Shown here piece after piece: positions 1 to 12,800 of a stretch of 64,000 bases of DNA (positions within the stretch are counted from its first letter, which is position 1; every line of letters starts with the position of its first letter). The notes beneath the pieces are model-generated. The model saw nothing but the letters and a program-made list of their open reading frames with translations. It had not been told where the DNA came from and ran no database searches. The stretch comes from Serripes groenlandicus. Taxonomy: Eukaryota > Mollusca > Bivalvia > Cardiida > Cardiidae. The stretch lies in assembly GCA_031761405.1 (NCBI GenBank), contig JASEVX010000010.1, positions 29,146,674 to 29,210,673 of the forward strand, given 5' to 3'. A program made the position numbers and the translations under genes.

Positions 1-565
1 CATGTTTTTTACCCCAAAAAGAAGGTCAAACTCAACATCTTCAGCATTCAATGTGAAGAAAGGTATTATATGTAATTATATTCCAAATATGAAAGCCCTA
101 GCACATGTACTTATTGAGAAAAATTAAAAATTAAAATAAAATTCCAACTTGCCCTAAAACTTTAACCACCCAAAATCATGTTTTTTACCCCAAAAAGAAG
201 GTCAAACTATGCATCTTCAGCATTCAATGTGAAGAAAGGTATTATATGTAATTATATTCCAAATATGAAAGCCCTGGCACATGTACTTATTGAGAAAAAT
301 TAAAAATTAAAATAAAATTCCAACTTGCCCTAAAACTTTAACCACACAAAATCATGTTTTTTACCCCAAAAAGAAGGTCAAACTCAGCATCTTCAGCATT
401 CAACGTGAAGAAAGGTATAAGATGTAACTATATTGCAAATATGAAAGCCCTAGCACAAATAATTATGAATGAAAATGCCAACTTGCCCTAAAACTTTAAC
501 CGGACGCCGACGCCGACGCCGGGGCGAGTAGTAAAGCTCTCATATTCTTCGAATAGTCGAGCTAA
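1..565 (+). mobile_element. 3' end of a Helentron-like element (family B) with 176-bp tandem units
   Basis: Three copies of a 176-bp unit start at 1, 177 and 353, each beginning CATGTTTTTTACCCC; the third is shortened. After them comes a GACGCC-rich stretch and the family B end, GAATAGTCGAGCTAA, at 551-565. The same terminus is at about 8346-8360 and, mutated, at about 26085-26099. The 5' part is off the window. Confidence 0.7.
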
Positions 566-567
566 AA

Positions 568-665
568 ATGAAAACATTGTGGCAGAAGGAGAATCAATCA
601 ATTTATCAATGAACATCAATGTTTTAAAAAGATGCCTGCTGCGGAAGCTCTGTATTTGGGAAAGA
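568..665 (-). mobile_element. Degraded TTAA-MITE fragment
   Basis: GAAAACATTGTGGCAGAAGGAGAA and GGGAAAGAG remain of the MITE family described at 3382-3606. No intact ends. Confidence 0.5.
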
Positions 666-765
666 GTTTTATATTACGGTAATAGCACATCAGAAAACAA
701 ATGAAGTAACAATTATGTACTGAAAATATTAATAAATAAGACATATTGAAAAGAGGGAAACTTAC

Positions 766-824
766 TAAAAGAAATCTGGAGAAACATCTAAATCTTCTTC
801 TATTAGTATTATATATTCTGAATT
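766..824 (-). CDS. POMGNT1: POMGNT1 exon 12: metal-binding EED segment (last exon visible)
   Basis: 59 bp, phase 0 in and two bases out, acceptor TATCTGTTTAACAG and donor TTTTA|GTAAGT. It encodes IILIEEDLDVSPDFF, matching the vertebrate VVLEEDLDI-x-x-DFF. GT13 enzymes carry an E-D-D or E-E-D triplet here that coordinates the Mn2+ bound to UDP-GlcNAc. A short exon like this is easily missed by gene finders because stops lie close by in the intron. The next exon is off the window. Confidence 0.92.
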
Positions 825-3800
825 CTGTTAAACAGATAAAAAATGCATTAATGTAGGTATTAATCAAAGAGTTCTAATCAATGTTCACTTCCTCTGTAAA
901 CCAATGTTCCACAGAAGCCTTGAGAAGGACATTATTTCTTTATCATTAAACCCTTTTCTAAATGCAGTCACATCCGACATATTCTGAAAACATTGTGGCA
1001 AAAGGAAACATTGCTCATGATGAGCAATTTCTCCTTTTGCCACAAATTTTTCAATGCTATTCAATAATTATGCTTTCACTTTATAGTGATTTTCATATTT
1101 TGTCATATGCTGCAGATTTGTTGAATGTGGGAAAGAGTTAAATTGCTGTTCAATATAAGAATAAAACGATCTTAACACACAAATGCTTGTTTTGAGCAAT
1201 TTCTTCTTTTGTCACTATGTTTTCAAAAAGCTGTCTGCTGCAGAGGCGTCAGAAAGCGTCTATATGAGGGAAAGGTTTAACCTCCTCTTTGATGCCGACT
1301 GTCAGCATTAGATAAGGATATTTTGTACATAACAGTATACTTTCCACCAGATAAATCTCACTTTTATTGTGACGTTGATTGTAATGGTTTAGAAAATATA
1401 CTGATTGCAAGTGATTTGTCTCAGTATGAGGTTTTGATTTCTGGAGAATAGTCCCATAGTTGAGTCTGAGAAAGCCATTCGTGTTTCAAACATTAATAAG
1501 GCATTGGGTGGTAGTCTTTTGCCACAACATATTGTATATGGTGCAGATGTTTTAGTGCCTTACTACACAACATATTGTATGTGGCACAGATTTTTAAGTG
1601 CCTTACTACACAAGATATTGTATATGGCACAGATGTTTTAGTGCCTTACTACACAAGATATTGTATATGGCACAGATGTTTTAGTGCCTTACTACACAAG
1701 ATATTGTATATGGCACAGATGTTTTAGTGCCTTACTACACAACATATCGTATATGGCACAGATGTTTTAGTGCCTTACTACACAACATATTGTATGTGGC
1801 ACAGATGTTTTAGTGCCTTACTACACAAGATATTGTATATGGCGCAGATGTTTTAGTGCCTTACTACACAACATATTGTATGTGGCGCCAATGTTTTAGT
1901 GCCTTACTACACAACATATTGTATATGGCACAGATGTTTTAGTGCCTTTCTACACAACATATTGTATATGGCGCAGATGTTTTAGTGCCTTACTACACAA
2001 CATATTGTATGTGGCGCAGATGTTTTAGTGCCTTACTACACAAGATATTGTATGTTGCACAGATGTTTTAGTGCCTTACTACACAACATATTGTATATTG
2101 CACAGATGTTTTAGTGCCTTACTACACAACATATCGTATATGGCACAGATGTTTTAGTGCCTTACTACACAACATATTGTATATTGCACAGATGTTTTAG
2201 TGCCTTACTACACAACATATCGTATATGGCACAGATGTTTTAGTGCCTTACTACACAACATATTGTATATGGCACAGATGTTTTAGTGCCTAACTACACA
2301 ACATATTGTATGTGGCACAGATGTTTTAGTGCCTTACTACACAACATATTGTATATGGCGCAGATGTTTTAGTGCCTTACTATTTAAACTTTTAATTAGA
2401 CCGTTTTCATGCGGTGAATTTCCCTCTAAATGGATTGAATTCATTATCATACCAATTCATAAACAAGAAACCGCTGAAGACGGTAAGGCCGGATTGTCGG
2501 CAATTTGACCTTGAAAATCGACAAACCAAGGTCAAGGTCAAAGTAACCATAAAAATCAATAGAACTTGTTACTGGTTCCCTTCAGGCAAAGTTTCAAGTT
2601 AGTAACCCTTTCCAGTGCTGAGATTTTGCCTCAACCTGAAACTTTAACCAAAATGTTGACGGACAGACAGACAGACAGACGGACATCGCCAATCTATAGA
2701 CCGGAATTGCTAGAGCAATCAGGCCAAAAAGGAAGTATTGACCAACAAAATAACTATAGAGGTATTGCTCTTATCAATATAATAAGTAAGATATATACTA
2801 AAAGAGTAACATTTTATGTCAATATATATGACAAGATATTGGAATGCCAGGCTGGTTTCAGGTCAGGATATTAGACCATCGACATGCCTTTTACTGTATT
2901 CAATTGTAATTAAATATTTCAGTACTGAAGGTAAAACATTATATGTAGCCTTTATTGATTTCAAAAAGGCATTTGATTCAGTTCGAGATATTCTTTTTAA
3001 CATTTTAAAGAAAAATTGTATAAAAGGTAATCTTTTTAAATCCATTAAGTCAATCTATTCCATGGTCAAGGCTCAAGTAAGATCCTCATTGGATTCTTAT
3101 AGAGAAACTTTTCCTTGTAAGCCTGATACTTTTTTCCTTGGGACCTGAATATGGGAACCAAATGACACGTACCTTTGCCTGTTATTTCTCTTTATTAACG
3201 AATTCTTAACATTGTTATGTAATAACGATGTGCGTGGTATTCAACTGTTCCCTGATATTACTGAAATCTTTCTTTTGATGTTTGCTGATGACATTGCATT
3301 AACCGCAGACACAGTATTTGGATTGCAAAAACAAATCAATCTTTTAGAAAAGTTTAGTACTGATTATAAACTATCTGTTAATCCTTCCCCTTATATAGAC
3401 GCTTTCTGACGCCTCTGCAGCAGAATGATGTCTTTTTGGAGACATAGTGACAAAAGAAGAAATTGCTCAAAACGAGCAATTTCTCCTTTTGACATAATTC
3501 CACTTGTGTAGTCATAGCTTATCCATTTAATTATAGAGATTTTCTTTTTTTTTAACAAAATATGTTCAAAATCATCTGCTGCATAATTGTTGTATGAGGG
3601 AAAGTGTTAATATTGAAAAATCTAAGATTTTAGTTTTCAAAAAAAAGGAGGAAATTTAGCTGCAAGAGAAAATGGAAATACAAGGAAAGTTTAATTGAAG
3701 TAATAAATGGTTTTACATATGTTGGTGTCCATTTACTTATCGGCTGTCTCTGTCTAAAATGTCTGAAGCCATGACAATTAAAGCAAAGAAGGTTTTTTTA

Positions 3801-6800
3801 CGTATTCAATTTCTGTCAGCAAATGATCTAAATCAACCTAGTTCTGAAAAGTTTTGCAGCTAATGTCCTCACAAAATCTAACAACAGTTAGAAATCTAGC
3901 AATGTACATTTACTATGCATTAAAAGCAAGAAAGAGCTATATAGACAGTTTGCATGTTAATACTAAAATAGAATTCATCCTGAAATGCAGAAACTGATAC
4001 GGACGAGTCTAAGATAGTCTTTAAAAGTAAACAATTCCAGATCTACTGTTAGAAATGTTTTATATCTTGACTGTATAGTTATCTGTGTATTGTACAGTAT
4101 TATGTATTGTAATGATTGTGTCACATTTCACATGTTTTGTAAATGTTTGTATTTGTGTATGGGCCAGTGGCCTACATAACACTTTGAAATAAACTTGTAA
4201 ACTTGTCAGTCATGTTTTTAACACATCTACTTGCATAATTTTAGTATAGGTTCATTTAAGAAACTTTGCTGCCAAATTACTTTGAAATCAGACAAGCCTA
4301 TTCAGAGCAGAAAAAATGTTGGTTTATAAATAAAACTTACTGGAAATAGTTCAAAAGTGGCAAGTATGCTGCCTTTATAATGTTGTGATATTCGACTGTT
4401 CCTTACGCCGTGGGGTGTGTGCTGAATTCCCTTGATATTAAATAGCTGGGCTACATCTCTGGCTTCCTGAATATACACAACATAATCATACAAACTCATG
4501 TTGACCCTTTCCATCATACAAATAATCTGCAGCAGAAGTATTTGAAAACATGGAAAAACTCTAATGACTGAAAACATAATTTATTGAATAGAGTTGAAAA
4601 CATTTATGGCAAAAGGAGAAATTTCTTATTTTGAGCAATTTCTCCTTTTGTCACTATGTTTTCAAAAGTTGACTGCTGCAAAAGCATCAGAAATCGTCAG
4701 TTTATTGGGGTTTTACGCCGTTTTCAACATTATTTCAGTTATATCATGGCGACAGTTCGCTTATGTGTGGTCCCTGGTTAAACAAACCAGTACAAAGCTG
4801 GTAAAATGTGCCTTGCCCATGGGCACTCCACCATGACCGTCGTGCCGCGACTGGAGATCGAACCTGGGACTCCCGGTTTCAAATACCCGACGATAACCAC
4901 TCGACCACGGCGGATAACTAAAAATCATCAGTATGAAGGAAAAGTTTAAATCTGCAACATAAGATGATGATTTCTTGTATCTGTCACATGTCTAGCGTTC
5001 TTTTGCGACCTTAAATGTCGAAATGAAATTATCGGTGTTCTTTATCTTTACCTACCTATCCGATTTTATTACCACCATTTTAATAAATCATTTCTTATTT
5101 TTGTAGAAAAGTCAATTTACGATAAAAAAATTGTCTCGAATCATTTCTTTTTGGTAGGTTTTACAAAACTAGAATGAGCGACGCCAGTTAAAGATGATTT
5201 TGAAAACATTTAAGCAAAAAAATTACTATTTCTATAAACAAGAGCTGTCGGAGGACAGCGTGCTCGACTATTCCACCGCTTATTTAAGTTACTGAGATAA
5301 TGGACTCTAATGTAGTTGCATGCAAACATTAACCACAATTTCTTAAAGGGTGATAATTTGCATTATATGCAGGATAGAGTTATTTAACTTGATTATTTTC
5401 ATAGGTGTGATGGTTAGGAAAGGTGGTGTAACGTTTCAATGGAATGCATCAAGTAGTTGATAAGATATGGACTCTTAAAACGCAAAACTTTAACCATAAT
5501 TTCTAAGTAAAACAAGGGCAACAATTTGCACCATATGCAGGATAGAGTTACCTTAATTGGTTGTGTTTATAGTTGTGAAATTGGGAAAGGTTGTATAAAG
5601 TTTCAATACAATGCTTCAGGTTGTTACTGAGATTACACTCTAAATGTAGTTGCAAAACTTTAACCAGAATTTCTAAGTCCAAAAAGGGCCATAACTTAAA
5701 TAAAATGCAGGATAGAGTTATCTAACTTGATAATCTACATAGGTGTGACAGTTGGGTAGGGTTGTATAAAGTTTCAATGCAATGCATCAAGTATATACAA
5801 AGATATGGACCCTTAATTTAGTTGCACGCAAAACTTTAACTAGAATTTCTAAGTAAACAAGAGGGCCATGATGGCCCTGGATCGCTCACCTGATTTTGTT
5901 TTTTTCACTTTAGCTATATAAGCCCCAACCCTGGCGGCCATAGTTTCAGACCAATCAACTTAGCTTTAAGGAATTTGATAGAGGGTCACCCTAGGAACAT
6001 TTCTACAAAATTATTTGAAAATCAGCCTGACTTTTTTAAGTTTTCACTATAGCCATATAAGGCAAAATAGCCTCGCCCCCCTGGTGGCCATGTTTTTCAA
6101 CCAATCAACATGGCTTGAAGGAATCTGACAGAGGGTCATGCAAGGAGCATTTCTACAAAATTATTTGAAAATCTGCCTACCAGTTTGGGAGAAGGAGATT
6201 TTTTAAGTTTTCACTTTAGCCATATAAGGCAAAATAGCCCCACCCCCTGGCGGCCATGTTTTTCAACCAATCAACATGGCTTGAAGAAATCTGATAGAGG
6301 GTCATCCACGGAACATTTCTACAAAATTATTTGAAAATCGGCCATACGCTTTCTGAGGAGAAGATTTTTTAAGTTTTCACTATAGCCATATAAGGCAAAA
6401 TAGCCCCGCCCCCCTGGAGGCCATGTTTTTCGACCAATCAACATGGCTTGAAGGAATCTGATAGAGGGTCATCCAAGGAACATTTCTACAACATTATTTG
6501 AAAATCTGCCAACCAGTTTGGGAGAAGAAGAATTTTGAAGTTTTTTTCATTTCGTTGCCATGGAACCCAGAATTCTGCATGGATCCCAAAAATTTGAGGG
6601 AAATCTGGTGAGGTCAATGAGAGGATGCTTTCTGTGAAGTTTCATCCCAATTGACCAACTGTTCACTGAGGAGAAGAAGTTGACACACACCGCACGACGG
6701 ACAAAAGGCGATCACAATAACTCACCTTGAGCAAAGCTCAGGTGAGCTAAAAAAGGGCCATAACTTGCAAAACTTTAACCAGAATTTATAAGTCCAAAAA

Positions 6801-9800
6801 GGGCCATAACTTGCATAAAATAGAGTTATTTAACTTAAAAATCAACATAGTTGTGATGGTTGGGAAGGGTTGTATAAAGTTTCAAAACAATGTATCAAGT
6901 AAATACTAGGATATCGACTCTTAATGTAGTTGCATGCAAAACTTTAACCAAACTTTTAGTTAAAGAAAGGGCCATAAATTGCAAAATATACAGGAAAGAG
7001 TTAACATACTTGATTGTTTACATAGGTGTGATGGTTGGGAAGGGTTGTATAAAGTTTCAATGCAATGCATCAATTAGTTACTATGAGATGGTCTCTCAAT
7101 GTAGTTGCACGCAAACTTTAACCAGAATTTCTAAGTAAAAAAAGGGCCATAACTTGCATAAAATGCAGGATAGAGTTATCTTACTTGATAATCTACATAA
7201 GTGTGATAGTTGGGTAGGGTTATATAGAGTTTCAATGCAATGCATCAAGTAAATACTGAGATATGGGCTCTTAATTTAGTTGCACGCTAAACTTTAACCA
7301 GAATTTCTAAGTGAAAAAAGGGCCATAACTTAAATAAAATGCAGGATAGAGTTATCTTACTTGATAATCTACATAGGTGTGACAGTTGGGTAGGGTTGTA
7401 TACAGTTTCAATGCAATGCATCAAGTAAATACTGAGATATGGACTCTTAATTTAGTTGCACGCAAAACTTTAACCAGAATTTCTAAGTAAAAAAAGGGCC
7501 ATAACTTGCATAAAATGCAGGATAGAGTTATCTAACTTAATAATCTACATAGGTGCGATAGTTGGGTAGGGTTGTATAAAGTTTCAATGCAATGCATGAA
7601 GTAAATACTGAGATATGGACTCTTAATTTAGTTGCACGCAAAACTTTAACCAGAATTTCTATGTAAACAAGAGGGCCATGATGGCCCTGGATCGCTCACC
7701 TGAATGATAGTAAATTAGAAGCAAATATTTAACTGCAAATTTAATCAGGAGTTCAAATGAAACTGCAAGGAGTGGACACTGAGTTAAAGATAAAGTTTAT
7801 CAGTAAAAGCCTATGATTTTGTAACCAATCAATACGGCTTGAAAAAATTAAACAGAGGATCACTGAAGTAAGATTCCTGTTCAAGGACTTAAAAAACAAG
7901 AGCTGTCAGAGGACAGCGCGCTCGACTATTCCACCGCTTATTTAAGTTACTGAGATAATGGACTCTAATGTAGTTGCATGCAAAACATTAACCACAATTT
8001 CTTAAAGGGTGATAATTTGCAAAATTATTTGAAAATCGGCCTGACACTTTCGGAGAGGAAGATTTTTTAAGTTTTCACTATAGCCATATAAGGCAAAATG
8101 GCCCCACCCCGCCGGACAAAAGGCGATCACAATAACTCACCTTGAGCAAAGCTCAGGTTAGCTAAAACGGCCCATAACTTGCATAGAATGCAGGATAGAG
8201 TTATCTATGATAGTTTGGTAGCATTGTAGAAAGTTTCAATGCAATACATGTAGTATTTAACTACTTGCATGCAAAACCTTAACCAAGGTGTGATGTGGAT
8301 GCCAACGGCGACGCCAGGGTGAGTAGTATAGCTCTCATATTCTTCGAATAGTCGAGCTAAACAAGAGAACATTTTGAATTCAGATTAGGCATTGCGGTAA
8401 AAATGAAAATTGCTCATTGTCACCATAATTTAAAATGTCATATCCAGAAAATGAGTTGGCATGGAACGCATTTGTGAAAGAAATAGTATCTGCAATATGC
8501 ATGATTTATTTTCACCAATTGAAAAAAAGCTTTTGTGAAAAGTACATGATATAATTATCCCTTTCCCTCATATAGACACTTTCTGACGCCTTTGCAGCAG
8601 ATAGCTTTTTGAAAACATAGTAACAAAAGAAGAAATTGCACAAAACGTGCAATTTCTCCTTTTGTCACAATGTTTTCCACTTTTAGTCATAGGTTATCCA
8701 TTCAATTATAGAGATTTTCCATTATTTGACAAAATATGTTCAAAGCCGTCTGTTGCAGAATTGTCTTATGAAGGAAAGGGTTAACTGTGACACTACTGAA
8801 ATAAATCCTAATGAATCATTAAATAAAATAGTATCAAATAGCCAATAGCATTTGTTCAAAGGAACACATGAGTCACCTTCCATATAAACACTAAATGAAA
8901 GCATGACAGATATATTCAAAAGAACAACAGACTGTAAATGGCGATGTGATCCTTGTGTGTAACTCAGGCAAGGCAGGCAACATAAATATCAGTCAAAAAA
9001 GGAAAATGTTTTATTTTTCCTAAATTCTTAAATCTTAATAATAGAATGCATCTTACATCATAAAAACCATCTATGAACACGGTTACATTAGCTACTGGAA
9101 CGCCAGGTGTTTGTAATAAAGTCTTCAACATTCTGAAATATGTAATAAAACAATAAATACACATCCATTCTCTTCCACTATCTGTACATGTAATCAATAC
9201 AGGCAATTTAAGTAATTACTTTTTTTAAACTAAGTAAGTAAAGCAAAGATTGCACAAAATTACATGTTTTCAAAATTTGACTGCTGCATAATGCGTCAGA
9301 AATTGTCAGTTCCAAGTAAATGATTCAAGACTATATATAAACAATAGATGATAGTCCCAGATCAAAAGGATCAATACAACTTGTGGAACCCATTGCATGT
9401 TGTGTTTCTATTTGTGTATCTTCAATGCATGTTGAGTATCCGGCACATTGCATGTTGCATTTCTGTTTTTGTAACCCCATTGCATCTTGAGTTTCACTTT
9501 TGTACCCACAATGCATACCCATAACATCTTGAGTTTCACTTTTGTACCCACAATGCATAGAGTTTAAATTATTGAATCCTCATTACATGTTGAGCTTCTA
9601 TTTTTGGATAACCATAACATATTGAGTTTCACCTTTATCTTATTATTGAATAAAGTTGAAAACATTGTGGCAAATTCAACAAGAGCGACAACTGTCACAA
9701 AATACGCCTGTCCTGTTTTTTTGAGACCAAGTATAGTGATAATTGGTTGTACGTCAGGCATATTTAGAGAGCGGACACTGTTAATACAGTTCTGGCCATT

Positions 9801-12800
9801 TCGAGGGACATAAGTGTGGAGTGACTAAGATAACGTGGTTAATTATCGAACCTGACCAAGATATTCTGCAAATCAATATATTGTCTAAATTTGGTGATGA
9901 TAAAATTAAATGTATTCGAGTTACAGCACGGACAACATAAACTTTATGTAATTTAAGTAATAAAAGGGCCATAACTCTGAATAGTCAGGTTATATTGTTA
10001 AACTAATGATATGTTTTTAACCTGACATGACCCATTTTTACAAAATTAACCAAGATATTATGACAATATACATTCTGACCAAATTTGGTGATGATTGGAC
10101 AAAGGCTTCTTAAATTATTGGGCGAACAACATAATTGATGCTTCCCGCCCGCCAGCCCTCCCATACGCCGCAGGTAAAACTATAACACGTCCCGTTTTAA
10201 AAAACGGGTGTATTAAAAGGAGAAACTGTTCATAATTATCAATATCTGCTTTGCCACAAAAAAATTCAAAAGCCATCTGTTGCAGGTGTATCTAAATGCG
10301 ACTTCTTGTGGAACAAGACGGCCAAGATGGTCCTGAGATGATCAGCTGAGTAACGGTATAGTAGCAAATGTGGAACTGCTAATATTAAGGAAAATTTGAT
10401 AAAGAGTGGGAATGAAATATCAAGGAGTCGACATTGTAAATAAAACAGCATATTAGTACAGGACTTTTGTAATAAGGCATTGAAAACAAGCTGCAGCATA
10501 CCAAAGAAACAAGTAATTACAAACAAGAGGCCCAAAAGGGCCAGTATTGCTCCACGGCCATTAGGCAAAACTTAAATCTCCAAACAGCCTCGCTCCCTGA
10601 TGGCAATGTTTTTGACCAATCAACATGGCTTGAAGGAATCTGATAGAGGGTCACCCTAGGATCATTTCTACAAAATTATTTGAAAATCAGCCCGAAACTT
10701 TCGGAGGAGAAGATTTTTTAAGTTTTCACTATAGCCACATAAGGCAAAATATCCCCGCCCCCTGGCGGCCATAGTTTTCGACCAATCAACATGGCTTGAA
10801 GGAATCTGATAGAGGGTCACCCAAGGAACATTTCTACAAGATTATTTGAAAATCGGCCCAACACTTTCGGAGGAGAAGATTTTTTAAGTTTTCACTATAG
10901 CCATATAAGGCAAAATAGCCCTACCCTCTGGCGGCCATGTTTTTCGACCAATCAACATGGCTTGAAGGAATCTGACAGAAGGTCTCCCAAGAAACATTTC
11001 TACAAAAAGAATTGAAAATTGGCCAAACACTGATTTTTTTTAAGTTTTCACTATAGCCATATAAGGCAAAATATCCCCGCCACCTGGCGGCCATGTTTTT
11101 CGACCAATCAACTTGGCTTAAGGAATCTGGTAGAGGGTCACCCAAGGAACATTTCTACAAAATAATTTGAAAATCGGCCCAACACTTTCGGAGGAGAAGA
11201 TTTTTAAGTTTTCACTATAGCCATATAAGGCAAAATAGCCCCACCCTCTGGCGGCCATGTTTTTCGACCAATCAACATGGCTTGAAGGAATCTGACAGAA
11301 GGTCTCCCAAGAAACATTTCTACAAAAAAAATGAAAATTGGCCAAACACTGATTTTTTAAGTTTTCACTATAGCCATATAAGGCAAAATAGCCCCGCCCC
11401 TTGGCAGCCATGTTTTTCGACCAATCAACTTGGCTTAAGAAATATGATAGAGGGTCACCCAAGGAACATTTCTACAAAATTATTTGACCTAGATATCACT
11501 AAGACAAACATTCTGACAAAGATTCAACATACTCCTTAAATTTGAACTAGAGACCAAATTTTTTACCGGACATGACCTATATTCAAACTTGGCCTAGATA
11601 TCATCAAGACAAACTTTCTGACAAAGTTTCAACATGCTCAAGTTTAAGATGCGGCTTCCAGAGAGTTAACAAGATTTTCATGTTGCCTCTAGAGTGTTAA
11701 CAAGCAAATGTTGACGCCGAACAATGGACGCCGAACAATGGTCGATGGACAAAATGAATGAATGTATATTGTTTTATGGCGCATCGACAGCTAAGGTCAT
11801 TTAGCGCGCAATTAAATTTAATTATTCATGATCCCTGGGTAAACAAACCAGTACTAGGCTAGAAAATGTGCATTGCCCAAGTGCACTCTACCATGACCGT
11901 AGTGCCGCGACTGGGGATCGAACCCGGGACACCCGGTTTCGAAATCCCCGACGCTAACCACTCGACCACAGCGGATTCCTGGTCGATGGACAAAAGGCGA
12001 TCACAAAAATCACCTTGTGCACTTCGTGCTCTGGTGAGCTAAAAAGTAAAGTGGTACATTGTACAACTATTTAACCAAGGTGTGACACACACGCCGATAC
12101 AGAAGCCCAGGTGAGTAGGAGAGCTTGCCTTATCTTTGAAAAGTCAAGCTAATAAAATTGGTAGCCAGTCCCAATCCCTGCCCTATCATTTCAAACCAAT
12201 CAATAGTACTTCTACAATATCTTGAAATCGGGCAAGTTTTTTCATGTGAATGGTATTTTCAAAGTCTTGCCATTTTGCCCCTATTCTGTCGAAACCTGGG
12301 CACCATGTTTTTCAACTAATCAACATCTATTTTTTTGCAGAAGGTCACCCAAGGAAAATTTCTACCAAACTTTTTTAAAATCAGACCAGTAGATTTAGGG
12401 GAGAAGAATATTAAAGTTTTGGCATTTTTCTTCCTTTCTGATACTGCAACAACCAAAGTTCTAGATACAATTTGAAAGAGGAAAGGAATGTTTATGTGAG
12501 GTTTGGATGAAACTGGTCCAATGGTGTAGGAGTGTCGTTTGAATGTTATAGTTCAGGAAGGACGGACAGGAAAGGATCTTGAAACGGTTAACAGTTTACA
12601 TGATATGAAATTTTAAGTGTTGTCAACTTTGAAATCAGGACAAAATATGTTATATTTGATCAATTGATAGTATATATGGGGAGGAAAAGAAACGCTTGTG
12701 TTGACCAATTTCACTTTTTTCCCCAGTGGTCTGCTGCATAAGGATGAAATCTGGATGTCATCAATCATTTTAAAGAACATACCAGTACAAATACAAATCC

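Larger units (their letters stand above)
1322..4205 (+). pseudogene. Dead non-LTR retrotransposon (LINE), endonuclease plus reverse transcriptase remnants
   Basis: Fragments in shifting plus-strand frames follow LINE ORF2 order. At 1330-1445 there is an endonuclease-like piece (VYFPPDKSHFYCDVD, ending VLISGE). After a deletion an RT lead-in appears (ESEKAIRVSNINKALGG, 1456-1510). RT pieces follow: EFPSKWIEFIIIPIHK (about 2418-2470), NNYRGIALINIISKIYTKR (2750-2805), AFIDFKKAFDS (motif A, about 2950-2985), FADDIALTADT (motif C, 3280-3315), then a post-RT piece SKMSEAMTIKAKKVF (about 3755-3800). The 3' end has GGGCCAGTGGCC and AATAAA near 4165-4193. Stops, frameshifts, a 43-bp satellite and two inserted elements show it is inactive. 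It is antisense to POMGNT1, in intron 11. Clade not assigned. Confidence 0.8.
5238..8360 (+). mobile_element. Helentron-like family B element(s) with ~170-bp tandem units and nested insertions
   Basis: Starts ACAAGAGCTGTCGGAGGACA, followed by GCTCGACTATTCC, and ends GAATAGTCGAGCTAA at 8346-8360. The subterminal motif GCTCGACTATTC and the 3' GAATAGTCGAGC are inverted copies. The interior is tandem units with AACTTTAACCAGAATTTCTAAG and GGGCCATAACTTGCATAAAA. A second 5' end at 7896 shows that another family B copy lies within or against the first. Two family A elements and an A fragment (8021-8165) interrupt it. Confidence 0.8.

Noticed and set aside
616..867. 83-codon minus ORF over exon 12
   Set aside because: It uses a different frame from the conserved EEDLD segment; the exon model at 766-824 explains the region better.
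1522..2382. CRISPR-like regular array
   Set aside because: Units are contiguous, with no unique spacers, and the DNA is eukaryotic.
9331..9558. 75-codon ORF with repeated MHCGYKSETQD
   Set aside because: Product of a short degenerate minisatellite.
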